NCBI GenBank assembly: GCA_013397075.1
Contig: VWZS01010873.1
Span: 62,001 to 126,000 of the forward strand
Direction: 5' to 3'
DNA from: Rhabdornis inornatus
Lineage: Eukaryota > Chordata > Aves > Passeriformes > Rhabdornithidae
DNA: 64,000 bases
Below the pieces are notes generated by a model, which made no database searches, was not told where the DNA came from, and saw only the letters and a list, made by a program, of their open reading frames with translations. Position 1 is the stretch's first letter, and each line of letters opens with the position of its first letter. Of the stretch, positions 48,363 through 60,832 are shown piece after piece. The position numbers and the translations under genes are program-made.

Positions 48363-51300
48363 GAATACACAATCCTAGACATCTTGATACAACCATTAGT
48401 GTGGCTAAAAAGAAAAATGAAGTGGGGGATATTTTGTCTATATTCCAGATAACATTGGTATTTTCTTGGATGGGAAAACTGAGTTTATTCCAAAGTTGTG
48501 GTGATGGGAAGGAAAGAGAAGAAAATGTTTTGATGGACAGATGACAACAACAATAAGCATTCCAGCCTTTCATTAGGGTAAAATGAAGCGGACAGTTTGG
48601 CATAGGTCTACATTTGCTTCAGTTATGCATTTCACTAATTGCTGCTCCACTCCAAGCCTTTCAGGCTGTCACTCACAAGGCTTACAATTTATAGCATAAA
48701 ACTGCGTTAAAGAAGAAAAAAAAAGGTAATTCATAGCATCCATTATCACTAAGCTTGGCAAAAAAGTTCCTGTGTTTATTTTGTATTTGCAATATGTCTA
48801 TGCATACTTGACAGAACTTTCAAAATTATGGTATAAAGGTAGGATGGTTATAAAAGTTTGTACTACTTTTGGGGTTTGGGTATTTGTTGTTGCTTTTCAT
48901 TTTGTTTGTTTTTTTTTTTTTTTACTCTGAACATTTTCTGGACATCCAGAAATTTGTGCTTTTTCATAGCAGCAAACCATAATTTTGCACTATTCATTAA
49001 AAATTTTAATACACATTGCAATAATTTGTTCATTACTTTCTGTACTTTTCTATAAAATGATAAGACTTTTATATCCTAAGTGACTAAGCAGAGAAATATA
49101 TATATATATATATGTATATATAATACACTTCCAAAGTACAGCTTAAGAGATGCATCTATTCCAGTGACAACCAACCAATAGGTTTGCATCACATCCTGAC
49201 CAAAATAGTTCTCGAAGGTGAACAAGCCTCACTGAACCAATATGAATTGTCTGTATTAAGGCTTCCTAAAGTACAGGAGAGGAACGGCAGGGAAGGCACT
49301 GCCAAAATCCAAAAAAATTCACGGGAGTCTGTTATGAGAAACAGGAGAATGCTAACAGGCAAGACACCCATTGGTTTCCCAAATGCTACTCAATAAACTG
49401 GTTTTGTTTTCTATTCTTTCATCTGGAATACAATTAATGATCAATACGAGCTGTTAAAGGGAAACATTTTAATTTGATCTTGTAGCTCAAAACATGAAGA
49501 CTCACTTTAAAAAAGTAGGCTGGAGTCTATGAGATCTATCACATTCAATCCAAGGATTGAACTTTGACTTCATCTTCAAATATAAATATTGAAACAGTAT
49601 CATGCAGGGAAAAAAAAAAAGCATAGAGTAATTATTTGTAAGGATTAATTATACTACTACTATTTCAGCACTTTTATTTCTTAATATTTAATTAAAGTAA
49701 TACTTCATTAAGATTTCTTATTTCAAACAAATGCATACTTATGTGCACTCACACAGTTGCATGTAGTGTAACAATTTCCAGAAAAGCTGATATATTTTCC
49801 CTGCTTCCTATTTTGATGCGCAATCTAAATGATGCTAGCTTTGGGCCTTGATATTAGTTTGTGTCACAATATCCCCTGTGTAGTAATTTAATTTGGATTT
49901 TTAAAAAATTCCAACATTTCTAGGAAGGGAGAAAAAACATTTGGACAATCACTGTCCCTTAGATTTACAATAATGGAAGCTTAATACTTACAGATGGAAA
50001 GTACACACAGTAGACAAAGCACAGTGAATTACTCTAAAATTTTATTTTGTATGGATGAAAGCAGCTAACATGCATATAATAAACATTAACTTGCTTCCTA
50101 GAATACTGAGGTTATGGGGAATCTTAGTCCACTGCAGATATTTTGCATCTCCTTTAAATAAATGCCCAGCTCTGCAGAAAGTTACATAACCAGATGCCTC
50201 AGTCTACATGTGGAGGAAAAGCGTCTACTTGACTAAATCTTGTATGAAATGATAGACCATAGCCTAGATATACCCCACGTAGATTTCATTCTGCAGAGTG
50301 CTAAGAAATAGCAGTCATCTCAGCAATTAGAAGTGAACATCCCTCACTGCTATTATGCATTACTGAAATCTTAATTTATTACATGGCAGTGACCTCATTT
50401 TAGGAAATAAAAGTCATTACAAAAGCTATCACTGAGATTATTCATATTTTAGAGTACTATCCAAAAAGAATCTCAGATGTCTGGCAAGAAAAATAGTTGT
50501 AATATATGTCCTATATTACAACTATCTAAACTTTTATGATACTTTTCATACTAATAATAAAATGTGTTACAGAGTTTGGAAAATATTGTAAGCATTTTTT
50601 CCTTTCACATTCTTAATGCTCATTTCTACTCCCTCCTTTTAAAGGCCAATCTTTTTTCCCTATGCAAGAGGAAATGGAGAATAACTTCTCTGAAAACAAA
50701 CATCTGAAATGAAAAACAAAGAAATAAGATCCATCAGAGGAGGACTGCCTTCTAATAGGTCTCAAAAATCTCCTATGCCTAAATTAAATCCTAAATTAAA
50801 ATTGTATCTATAAAAAGCGAATCACTGAAACGCTATTGCCATGTAACTTAAATCACCAGCATTTTTTGTCAGTCAAACAATACTCAAATACAATGATTTA
50901 AAAAAAAAAAAGGATGCAGAATGGCTATTAAACTTTTTAAGCTGCTCTTCAGGGATCTTTTCTTAATGTGCAGTTACAAGTTAAGAATGAAAAAGTGACT
51001 GTCAAAAGCTCATATCAAGAATGCAAACTCACATCAAGATTTTGGAGATCACTTGACTAGAACAAGAACATGCAAATAAAACTACAAACCTGTACACCAA
51101 CAATTTATTACTGTAGTCTTAAAAATCTGAGAAAAATCAGAGTGTAAATTTAACTTATGCATAGAAATTTTTCAGTGCATATATACATATACACATACTT
51201 GCCTGATATTATACTCATTAAGTAGTACCATACAGTTATTGACCTTAGTGCCCAACAAATCAACAACTCTATCATTGCACTAGATTGGTTAATTTCTTTC

Positions 51301-53485
51301 ATTATATCTTTCCTTAACAGAAAAAGAATCAACAGGAAGCTACACCCCAGCATGTTCCATTTTTATAATGAAATTCTAGAACTATGCACAATGAGGAGAG
51401 TGTATTTATGTGCCTTGTTTTTTTCCCCTGTCAACATTAATTCAGTAGTATCTCAGTAGTCGCTCAAGTTAAATCATTCACATCTGTAAACTCTCAGCTC
51501 TATAATACCATCTCCTGAGCCTATATAACCTTCTGGATTCTCGTCTTCACTGTGCAAAGATCAGAACATCATTAATTATCTCAGATCTTGGCCAAATGTC
51601 TTCTAGCCAATTTTCTAGTTGCAACTAAGATTGAAGATTAGTAACAGTCTTAACATTTTTCTGCAACTGCTTCATTCTTTCATATTCTTCTCCTGCATTG
51701 CTCCTATTGACAGAAACACTTTTCTGAGTTTTAGAGAAGTTAATTGAACGAAAGTGAAAAAAGTGCATTACTTTGAAGGTTATTCTTGAATCCAACCAGC
51801 AGATAAAAAGAAGAATGAAATCATAAGGGAACAGTATTTATTTTAATAATTGCTTTACATATTTTTCCTTCTGTATAAAGTTCTGCAAGCTATTTCAAAT
51901 ACAGAAAAAAGGTACCTTAAACAGAACCTGTTTTTCAATCAGTCCATTATTTCAGAGAAGTATACAGGGTAGTAAATAACCAAGCAGGATCTTACATTGA
52001 AGATGTTCCAGGAAACAAAAAGATCTCTATTTGCCATGGTTTTCCATAAATTCCATTATTTTTCTCCATAATTTTGCTAAATGCCATATAAGATGTGATA
52101 ATTAAAATCTCTGAGAAGAAAAATTACGTGGGTTTCTCATACTGGATAGCAAATGCTAACTCATATGTACTCAGTGCTGAGAATACTCTTCTTAAACTTA
52201 TTAACAGGAGAAAATCTTCTCATGAGGCAACTATTAAATCTATGATTCTCTTTCTACCCACACTGCATTTAATGAAGTTATTTAAAGTCTCCATAAAAAA
52301 TCATGAGGAAAGATCACCAGATTTCACAATTGCTGCTTTGCTTTACCCACTCACTGTATCCACATTTTACTTCCTCTACTCATCTCAGGACCAACTTCAG
52401 AGTCAATGTCCTGATCTGAGATGCTCCAGCAAAGGCTAGGCCTTGAACTATTGGGCAAAACACCTAGAGTGCTCAAGTATTATTTACAGCTTAAGTATAT
52501 TCCCCATTCAAGAAGCAGTGTCAAAACATATACTCTTATGACCTAATATATCCCACAATTCCTATTACTCAGGTTTTCTTCATGGAAAATGGACTATAGT
52601 CCAAAAAGGCCCATAGAAGACCATGCCAATAAGATGCCATTTATTCTACCTTTTAATAGACAAAGCAGTAACAACACACAGGCAAAGTAAAACAAGGAAT
52701 CCATCCACCACTTCCCAAGGACTGGCCGTTGTTCTCCATGTCTAGGAAAGCAGGATTCCATTATGGCTAACAGTGACTTGAGAAGACTAACACTATCACT
52801 CTGAATATCCTGCACTTCCGTCTTCTTCCTCCAGCTTTATATACTGAGCATGAAGACATATGGTCTGGAACATCCTGTGTGTCAGTCAGGGTCAGGGCCA
52901 CCTGTTTCACTCTCAACTCCTTGTGCATCTCCAGTTTAATTCTGAAAAGAGGAAAGGAGAGTATTTTCCTTTGTCAAATCAAAAACCTCAAAAACCTCAG
53001 TCACTGCTTTGGTGCAGTGGAGGTCTCTATCTAAATACAAATAAAAACTAAGCTGCAAATTACAAAATGGTAGTAATGGTAACTCAGTAAGTAGCTGACA
53101 TGCTGGTTTCAACCTGCCATGTTTCTGTCTTGGAAGAAAAATAGAGCTTCATAGCATTTTGATTTGCTTCCAGGTATAGTGGAAGTGCTATGAATAATAC
53201 TGACAGGAGATGCCTCCAATCCTGCAGATCCTGTTTTCAAATGTTCTAAAATAGTGCTGTTCTTGTAAGCCACAGATGCCTACACAAACTCAGAGAAATA
53301 CTCTCCAATCACAAATTACTTGATTATTTTATTCAAGTGCTTTGGAGCAATCATCTGCGAAATGTTCAAGTTCCGGTCTTTCACAGTTACATTCACAAAA
53401 TCATTGTTTAGAGTGGAAATGAACTTTAAGATCATCTGTACACTGTGAAAATGTCAGTTTCCAGGTGAATATGGTTTACTGGATG
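48363..53485. other. Intronic sequence, nothing recognised
   Basis: About 5 kb of AT-rich intron with a TA-rich simple repeat at 49097-49122. The open frame at 52095-52439 has no recognisable domain. No exon or mobile element was identified. Confidence 0.55.
49097..49122. repeat. TA dinucleotide repeat
   Basis: A short run of TA units with one GTA interruption. Confidence 0.9.
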
Positions 53486-53489
53486 TTTT

Positions 53490-56400
53490 CACAGGATGAC
53501 AGAATTGCTAGGGTAGGAAGAGACCTCTGGAGATCACGTAGTGCAACCCCTCTGCCAAGGCAGACTGAGTTCCAGGTGGGTCTTGGCCTTCTTTCTTCTT
53601 CATCCCTGCATACTCTGACAATGTTCCTATAGTCCTCCCACACTGTGTTTCCTTTTCTACATCCCATAAATTTCTTTCTTGCATTTGCAATTTACTAGGA
53701 GCTTCCTGATCCATGCTGATCCATACAGGTATCCTACCACCTTTGCCAGATTGTTTGATCAAGGGGACACACTGGTCTTGAAGCCGAAGGAAGTGATGTT
53801 TAAATACTGATCAGCTCTTTTGGACTCCCTTTCTCTTCTAGAGCTCTGTCCCAAGGGATTCCTTTAAGTAGGTCTGTGACGAGGCCAAAGTTGGCCTCTC
53901 TGAAGGGTCCTAGTTTACTAGGACCTTCTTGTTTACTGCTTTGCTTCCTCCACGCAGAATCCTGAGTTCCACCATTTCATAGTCACTTACTGACAAGGCT
54001 GCTCCCAATCTTTACATTGCCAACCACTCAATTTTGGTTCGTTAGTACAAGGTCCAGCAACACACCTCTCCTCTTTGGCTCCTCCACCATTTGTACCAGA
54101 AAGTTACTTCAATGATCTGCAATAACCTGGACTGTGTGTTCCAAGCCATGTTGTCCCTCCAGCCAGTATCAGGGTGGTTGAAGTTCCCCAGGAGAAACAG
54201 GGCCTGTAACCATGAGGTTACTGCCAGCTGCTCACAGAAAGCCCATAAAATTCCTCCTTCTGATCCCTTCTGGTGCTCTCATTACCACAGCACCTGCAAC
54301 AGTGCCTGTCCCTTAATTCTTACCCATAAACTTTCAGATCATTTGTTTGTCCCTGGGTAGATCTCAATGTATTCTGGTTGCTCTCTTGCTTAAAGATCAA
54401 ATCCACCGCTTCACCTGTCTGAGCAGTCCCTTCTAAAAGTACCTAACTGTCTATGACAACATTTCAGTCATGTGAGCTATCTAGTCATGTCTCAGTAACT
54501 GCAATGAGATCCTGGCCTTCCAGGACACATAGATTTCTAGTTCTTGTTTATTGCTCAGGCTGTGTGCATTTGTATATAGGCACTTCAGAGAGGTAAATAT
54601 CCAGCCAGGTTCTCTAGAAGGCATACAAGAGGATTCACCATAACCACAAACATCCTTGATATGTTTATCCCTATGATCCTCATCCAGAGAGGCAATCAAG
54701 GAACATCTGTCACTGCACTGGTTTGTATGACCTATTCCCCAGGAGGAAGCAAGGGCATGACCAGTTCCACTTTGGATCCCACCTCCCAAGACCTTTAGTT
54801 TAAAGCTCATCTCACCAAACTGGCCAACCTGCTGCCAAAGATTCCCTTGCCCTTTTTAGACAGGTGGATCCTACACCTCCTAACAGGCCACAGTTGTTAA
54901 AGCACAATCCACTGTCATAAAAGCCAAAACCTTCTAGATGGTGCCAGCCACGCAACGAGATGATGATCTGCATTATTTATCTGCTTCTGGCTGTCCCTAT
55001 TTCTCTAACCAGTAGGATAGATGAGAACATGACTTAGGGACCAATATTTTTCACCTGCCTCATGGAGGCTTTACAGTATGTCTTGATCCTACTTATTTTT
55101 TGGCTTGCAGCATCATTTGTTCCCACATGAAAAAATAATAGCAGGGAGTAGTGCATGCTCTTGACAATCTGTGGTACCCTCTTGGTATGAGCTGCCTAGG
55201 AAGGTGTTGGAGTCACTGTCCCTATGAAGAATGGAGGTTGTCCTTGCCCCTCCTTTTGCCATTTATGTATTTACAAAAGTATTATTTATTATCCTTCACA
55301 GAAGCGGCAAAATTCAGTTCTAATTCAGCTTTTGTCTCTCTATTTTCTTCCTACGCGACCTAGTGATGTCCTTAAACATTCCCTGAGTTGCCTGCCCCTC
55401 TTTCCAAAGGTGATGCACCCTCCTTTTCTCCCTTAATTCTTTCAAAAGCTTATCAGGCCAGTCATCTTCCCTGCTAGCACATCTGTCAGCACATAGGGAT
55501 AGTCTACTCCTATGCCTTCAAGATTTATTTGTTGAAGTATGTCCATTCTTCCTGGACCCCTTTGTTTTTAAGGGCTGTTTCCCAAGGTACTCTCTGAATC
55601 ATTCTTTTGAGAAGACCAAAGTCTGCACTTCAGGAGTCCAGAGTGGAACTCTTGTTGATGCCCCTCCTTGTTTCACCAAATATTAAGAACTCTCTTATTT
55701 AATGGTCACTGTGCCCCAGACAGCCTCCCACTAACTCCTCTCTCTTTGCAAACAGCAGGTCTAGCAGANTGCCATTTATGTATTTACAAAAGTATTATTT
55801 ATTATCCTTCACAGAAGCGGCAAAATTCAGTTCTAATTCAGCTTTTGTCTCTCTATTTTCTTCCTACGCGACCTAGTGATGTCCTTAAACATTCCCTGAG
55901 TTGCCTGCCCCTCTTTCCAAAGGTGATGCACCCTCCTTTTCTCCCTTAATTCTTTCAAAAGCTTATCAGGCCAGTCATCTTCCCTGCTAGCACATCTGTC
56001 AGCACATAGGGATAGTCTACTCCTATGCCTTCAAGATTTATTTGTTGAAGTATGTCCATTCTTCCTGGACCCCTTTGTTTTTAAGGGCTGTTTCCCAAGG
56101 TACTCTCTGAATCATTCTTTTGAGAAGACCAAAGTCTGCACTTCAGGAGTCCAGAGTGGAACTCTTGTTGATGCCCCTCCTTGTTTCACCAAATATTAAG
56201 AACTCTCTTATTTAATGGTCACTGTGCCCCAGACAGCCTCCCACTAACTCCTCTCTCTTTGCAAACAGCAGGTCTAGCAGAGCCCCACCCCTGGCAGATT
56301 TGCTCACCAGCTGTGACAAGAAGCTCTCCTCCATACAATCCAAGAATCTCCTAGACTGCCTCTTTTCCACTATGTTGAGTTCCCAGCAGATATCTGGCAG

Positions 56401-56510
56401 GTTAAATCTCCTGCAAGAACAAAGGCTGGCAATCTTGAAACTTCCTCCAGCTGCTTATACAATAATTCATCTATCTCTTTATCCTGGCTGGATCTGACTT
56501 CTGCTTACAT
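53490..56510 (-). mobile_element. Composite CR1 LINE block, antisense
   Basis: This is the reverse complement of CR1 over about 3 kb. At the low end (53490-53560) is a CR1 3' tail (CAGAATTGCTAGGGTAGGAA, then GAGACCTCTGGAGATCACG). Next comes endonuclease-region sequence at about 53830-54420, including TCAGGGTGGTTGAAGTTCCC. The start of the ORF2 region follows (54481-54810), whose minus-strand frame has LKCLYTNAHSLSNKQELE. Antisense CR1 5' region continues to about 55250. From about 55450 the sequence is again endonuclease region, with a different subfamily sequence, so at least two CR1 copies are joined. The reverse transcriptase is missing from the first copy. All frames are broken. 55770-56281 is an extra copy of 55257-55768. 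Confidence 0.78.
55770..56281 (-). repeat. 512-base exact duplication after a single N (probable assembly duplication)
   Basis: The sequence right after the N at 55769 repeats 55257-55768 at an offset of 513, and I see no difference between the copies. The first copy ends exactly at the N and the second then continues into unique sequence. This is what two contig ends with a 512-base overlap look like when they are joined with one N and not merged. If so, one copy should be removed and the true distance here is about 513 bases shorter. Confidence 0.87.
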
Positions 56511-59500
56511 CCAAAAATTACATATTTTACAAGTCAAATTTAAAATAATGTAAGTATGAAGGGTAGGTAATTACTCACTGAAGCATCAAGGCTCAGCTTT
56601 TCATGTATCTTACTTAATTAGCTGCCCTTATAAATTCCTAATAAAGTAATTAATATGCAAGAATTACATTCAATATCTCTCAACTCAAGGTATTGCAGGA
56701 GGTCCAATCAAAAAAGAAAAACAATTAAAAAATCAGATCACTGAACTTAATGCATTGCTGTTGATACTGGCAACATGTGTTCTCTAGCATTTAACTGTAC
56801 TACCAGTAATAGTGATCCTAAAATTTAGGATTAGGCAAAATAAATTAATTTAACATAAATTAATCATGAGACTAAAAAGCACTGTGAGAGACTGAATCTG
56901 TCAAGAGCATGAATGAGCAACTAGAATATTCATAATTCAAAAACTAAAATAACACCATTGCTAAATTCAGAATGTGATATTACTATTGCATTTTTACATG
57001 GACTTTGCAGCTCAGTTAAACTGTGCTGAGATTACAGCACCATTTAATGGAAAAAAGAAACTTTTTAAGTACAGGGTTCTTAAATTAATTGTTTCACCCT
57101 AGCACAGCTTCGTGACTTTTGATAAAAAGAACACTGCAGAACAGAGAGCTTTTTGACTTTGGAAAGATACAGGTAGCTGAAAAAGAAACTGAAAAAACAA
57201 GCCATTAGATTTTAGTCTTTATTTGAAGTCCTAATGAAAAATGACAGTAATTTTCTCTAATATTTATGTCTTCTCTGACTTCATTGCCCATACTCTTCCA
57301 GAGAACTTTAACAAATACTTCAATCATGACTTAAACATAAGAAGTTTATAATGGCATGCTATATATATTTTTTTAAAAAGACGGGTTTTAAAATATGGTT
57401 TTTATATTATGAAAAAATCTGATTTCACTAGACTGTAAAAGGCAGAAAGCATTATTTAAAGAAGACTGTCTGAAAAATCTCTTATATTCACTGGTGACTA
57501 TTACAGAAATACAAATTGTATTACACTCATACTGAAAACATGAAGTCTCCATAGCTCATTTATTCTGAATAGAAACCTGTATCATTTCTACAGAAATCAG
57601 TTTGCCTTGTAAATTTTATTGCTAATCCATCAAGTTCACATGGCAGAATAGGTACAGTTTCATATCCATTAGGGATTCACTTATAAAACTGACAATTTGG
57701 CACAGTCTGTACTCAGCATAACAGGATAAGTTAGAATAAAAATTGAATCATACAGAGAGGCAAGTTCAAGTCAGTGAGGATAAAGAATACTGACAGGACA
57801 GAAATTAAAGACCACTCAATTTTTCAAGTATCTGGCTTAGAACTCAACTAGCACATCTATTTTGTTTCAACACTCGTATCTTGAGCATTAAACACTAAAA
57901 CAAAAACCAAAATGTTTCTTTTACCAAAAGAATTATAAATCTTCTATTTAAAGAGAAACATTTAAATGGTGATGGTCACAATTTTGAAATACCTGGAATC
58001 AAACAGAAATTTCCACACACCTACACAAAGTTCTTGGAAACAAAATGCTTGCCTCAAGTGGACTCACCAAGGGACAACAAAGGACAAGAATTACACTTTG
58101 CTAACTGGCCAAAAACAAAGTTGTTCCATTATAGCAAAGCGGAACACAGAAAATGGACGCAACACAGCAAAGATGGGTGCATTTGAAAATGTAACTGGCA
58201 GTCCAGAACTCAACTTCTTTTTCACTCTGGATACATACAAAGAACAGAATAACTTGCAGCTTTAGTTAGACAGGAAATTCCAACCCCTCCCAGATGGCAG
58301 TGGAAATGAGGCAAAGGAGACAGGCTTCATCTGCTGCACTTCTTAGCAAAGTTTAAAAATTTCATTTTGGCTTGAACTGATTTTTGGGCCATCAAGTTCA
58401 ACTATCTGTCTGTTTAAAAAGACCACATTGGGAGGTCCTGCATTACCTTTATATATGCAGCTTATCATATTGTGGTCCTATGCTTTTCTCACTTATTTCT
58501 CACAACAGGTGAAGAAGAGTGATAAGCAAACAGTGCAACGTTGTGATTCAGAGAGCACCTATCAGCCAGATGCTCTGTGTGATGCAGTAAAACATACTCT
58601 CTGAAAGAATGACTGAGTGTTTTAGAACATTGTGCAAGATTATATGAGGAGCAGTATAGTGTACTGCATCAGGAGTCCTCAGCTCAACCACGTACTTCAT
58701 GAATATCCTCAAGTAAGAAAATATTAATTCAGTTTGCTCTTACCTGTTTCCAGACTGGCAGTTATGAGGAAGATGACAGACACACTGGTGCAGCACCTGA
58801 AGTGGTGAAGCACTAGGATACAGGCAGCAGGATACACGCTTCAGGACCAGATCTCCACCCTCATAATCAAAACTACTCATCTTGGGAGTATAGTTGCATT
58901 CTGACCATTTTCCAAAAAATCATGGACAAGCTATGATGATTATTTTAGTAATTTGTAGTAAAATTACATTTAGAGAAAAATTTGGAGCAACAATAATTAT
59001 CAATGTGAAGAATTTAAATATGAATAAGATTTATTTTTAAAATAGCAGAAGGGTTCCCTGACGGGAAATCTATTCTAGAATATTTTCTAATAAACCAGTC
59101 TTAGTGAACAGAAGTATTTAAGGAATAGTTTAACATTTTAGACAGCTTCTCCAAAATAGTTTCTTGGGAAAAAACATGCAAACAGCTGTGCAATATTTCC
59201 AGCATTTTGAGGATATAAAAGAGGTGAGACAGGAGCCTAAACTCCATAGGCATATTAGCTAAATCCATGAAGCAATGTATGCACTTCTGCTTTGCAGTGC
59301 TGCTCTGCAGCATTTCTGCCTGAATTTGGCAAAGAAAGATAATATTTCCTAAATTATACAACACCTAATCCTAATATAATCACAGCAGAAAAATAGCTTT
59401 TGTATAATTATGTTTATGAATATTTTTCAGTCTCTTAGCATGCTCTGGAAAATGACAATAGATGGGCAACTGGCAGGAAGCAGAAGCGTCCCTAGCTTCG

Positions 59501-60832
59501 AGCAGCAAAGTGTTTTAGCAAAAGAGATGATGAGCTCATGGGACAGCTGTGGATTGATATATCCTGAAATCATTATGTTCTCACCATTTAACATTTAATC
59601 TTTTAAAAGGCAAAGTATCACCAATTCCATGAATGTTCTATTCTAGACAAGGGATTAATGTCACATATGACTTGCCAAGTAGCCATCAATACAGCCAACA
59701 TGACAGTGCTCTCTCCACTTTCATATTTCATGATAAGCACGTGTGACTCATGCACCTCACTTGTTCTACTTACTTCTGCTTTATTCTCCTCTACTAAGAA
59801 TATTCTACTATTCTGCTAAGTTCATTTCATAACTGAACAATGACATTGCTAGATGATTTCATTGCAATTGATGGCAATTATGTGAATAATTATTAGGAAA
59901 AACTGGATCATAATAATAGATATGAGCATTTCAGATCGATGCAGTTTGAAAAAGGTTCCATCTAACTGGACTGCTGCCTCTGAAAGTGCTGTCCCTCAGC
60001 CACATCAGAAGTGCCCCTGGATGTCTGTACACATAAAAGAGACAAAGGTGACACACCTGATGTCTGAGCTGCTCTGTGGGGAAGAAGGGCTCTCAAAACC
60101 ACCCTCTGAAGTTACTCAACGAAATAAGCAGGCTGTCTGTCGTATCAGCAATGTTTATTGGCAAGGCGAGACAGACTCCACAGGTTGAGCAACATCACCA
60201 GGGAGGCTTGTGGTCCTCAAAACCAACAAAAGATTGGTCAAGTTTCTAGTACTGCCAGAACCCCCCTCCAAAACATGTACCCTCATCTCACTTTATGGTT
60301 TTCATATGTGATGAGTATTTTTACAAACATAAATGAATCTCTATTCCTCCTGCCCAGCCCCCTTAAAACTTCTAGCAAAATAATAGGCTTTTTATTTGGA
60401 TACTCAGTAATAAGTTGCTGGTTTTGATACTGAATTATTTCATAAATTGTTAAAAAACATACTCAAAAGTACTAATTTCATATTCAAGTTTCAAAGTCGC
60501 CATACACTTCCATGTACAAGTAACTCATCTGCAGCCGTTTAAGCACCAAATATATCAGTCGCTAAACATGTGACCAGTTTATGTCATATACAACTTTCCT
60601 GTTCCTAGTCTAATATGTTCAATTAGCAACCAGATCAATTTAGGGCCAATATTTCTTTTCCACATTAACTTACTTAAATATTCCTTTATCTTACACATAG
60701 AAAATAGCAATGGATTCAATCTCCCCTCTTTTCTTGCAGTGAGCATTTTTTATACATTTGGTAATTTTCCTGTTTTACATAAAAGGACAAACATATACCC
60801 TGGTTTGATACTGCAAACATTACATAATCAGA
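56511..60832. other. Intronic sequence, nothing recognised
   Basis: About 4.3 kb of AT-rich intron without recognisable exon or repeat family. Open frames such as 57966-58265 and 59922-60188 have no family motif and no splice context. Confidence 0.55.
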
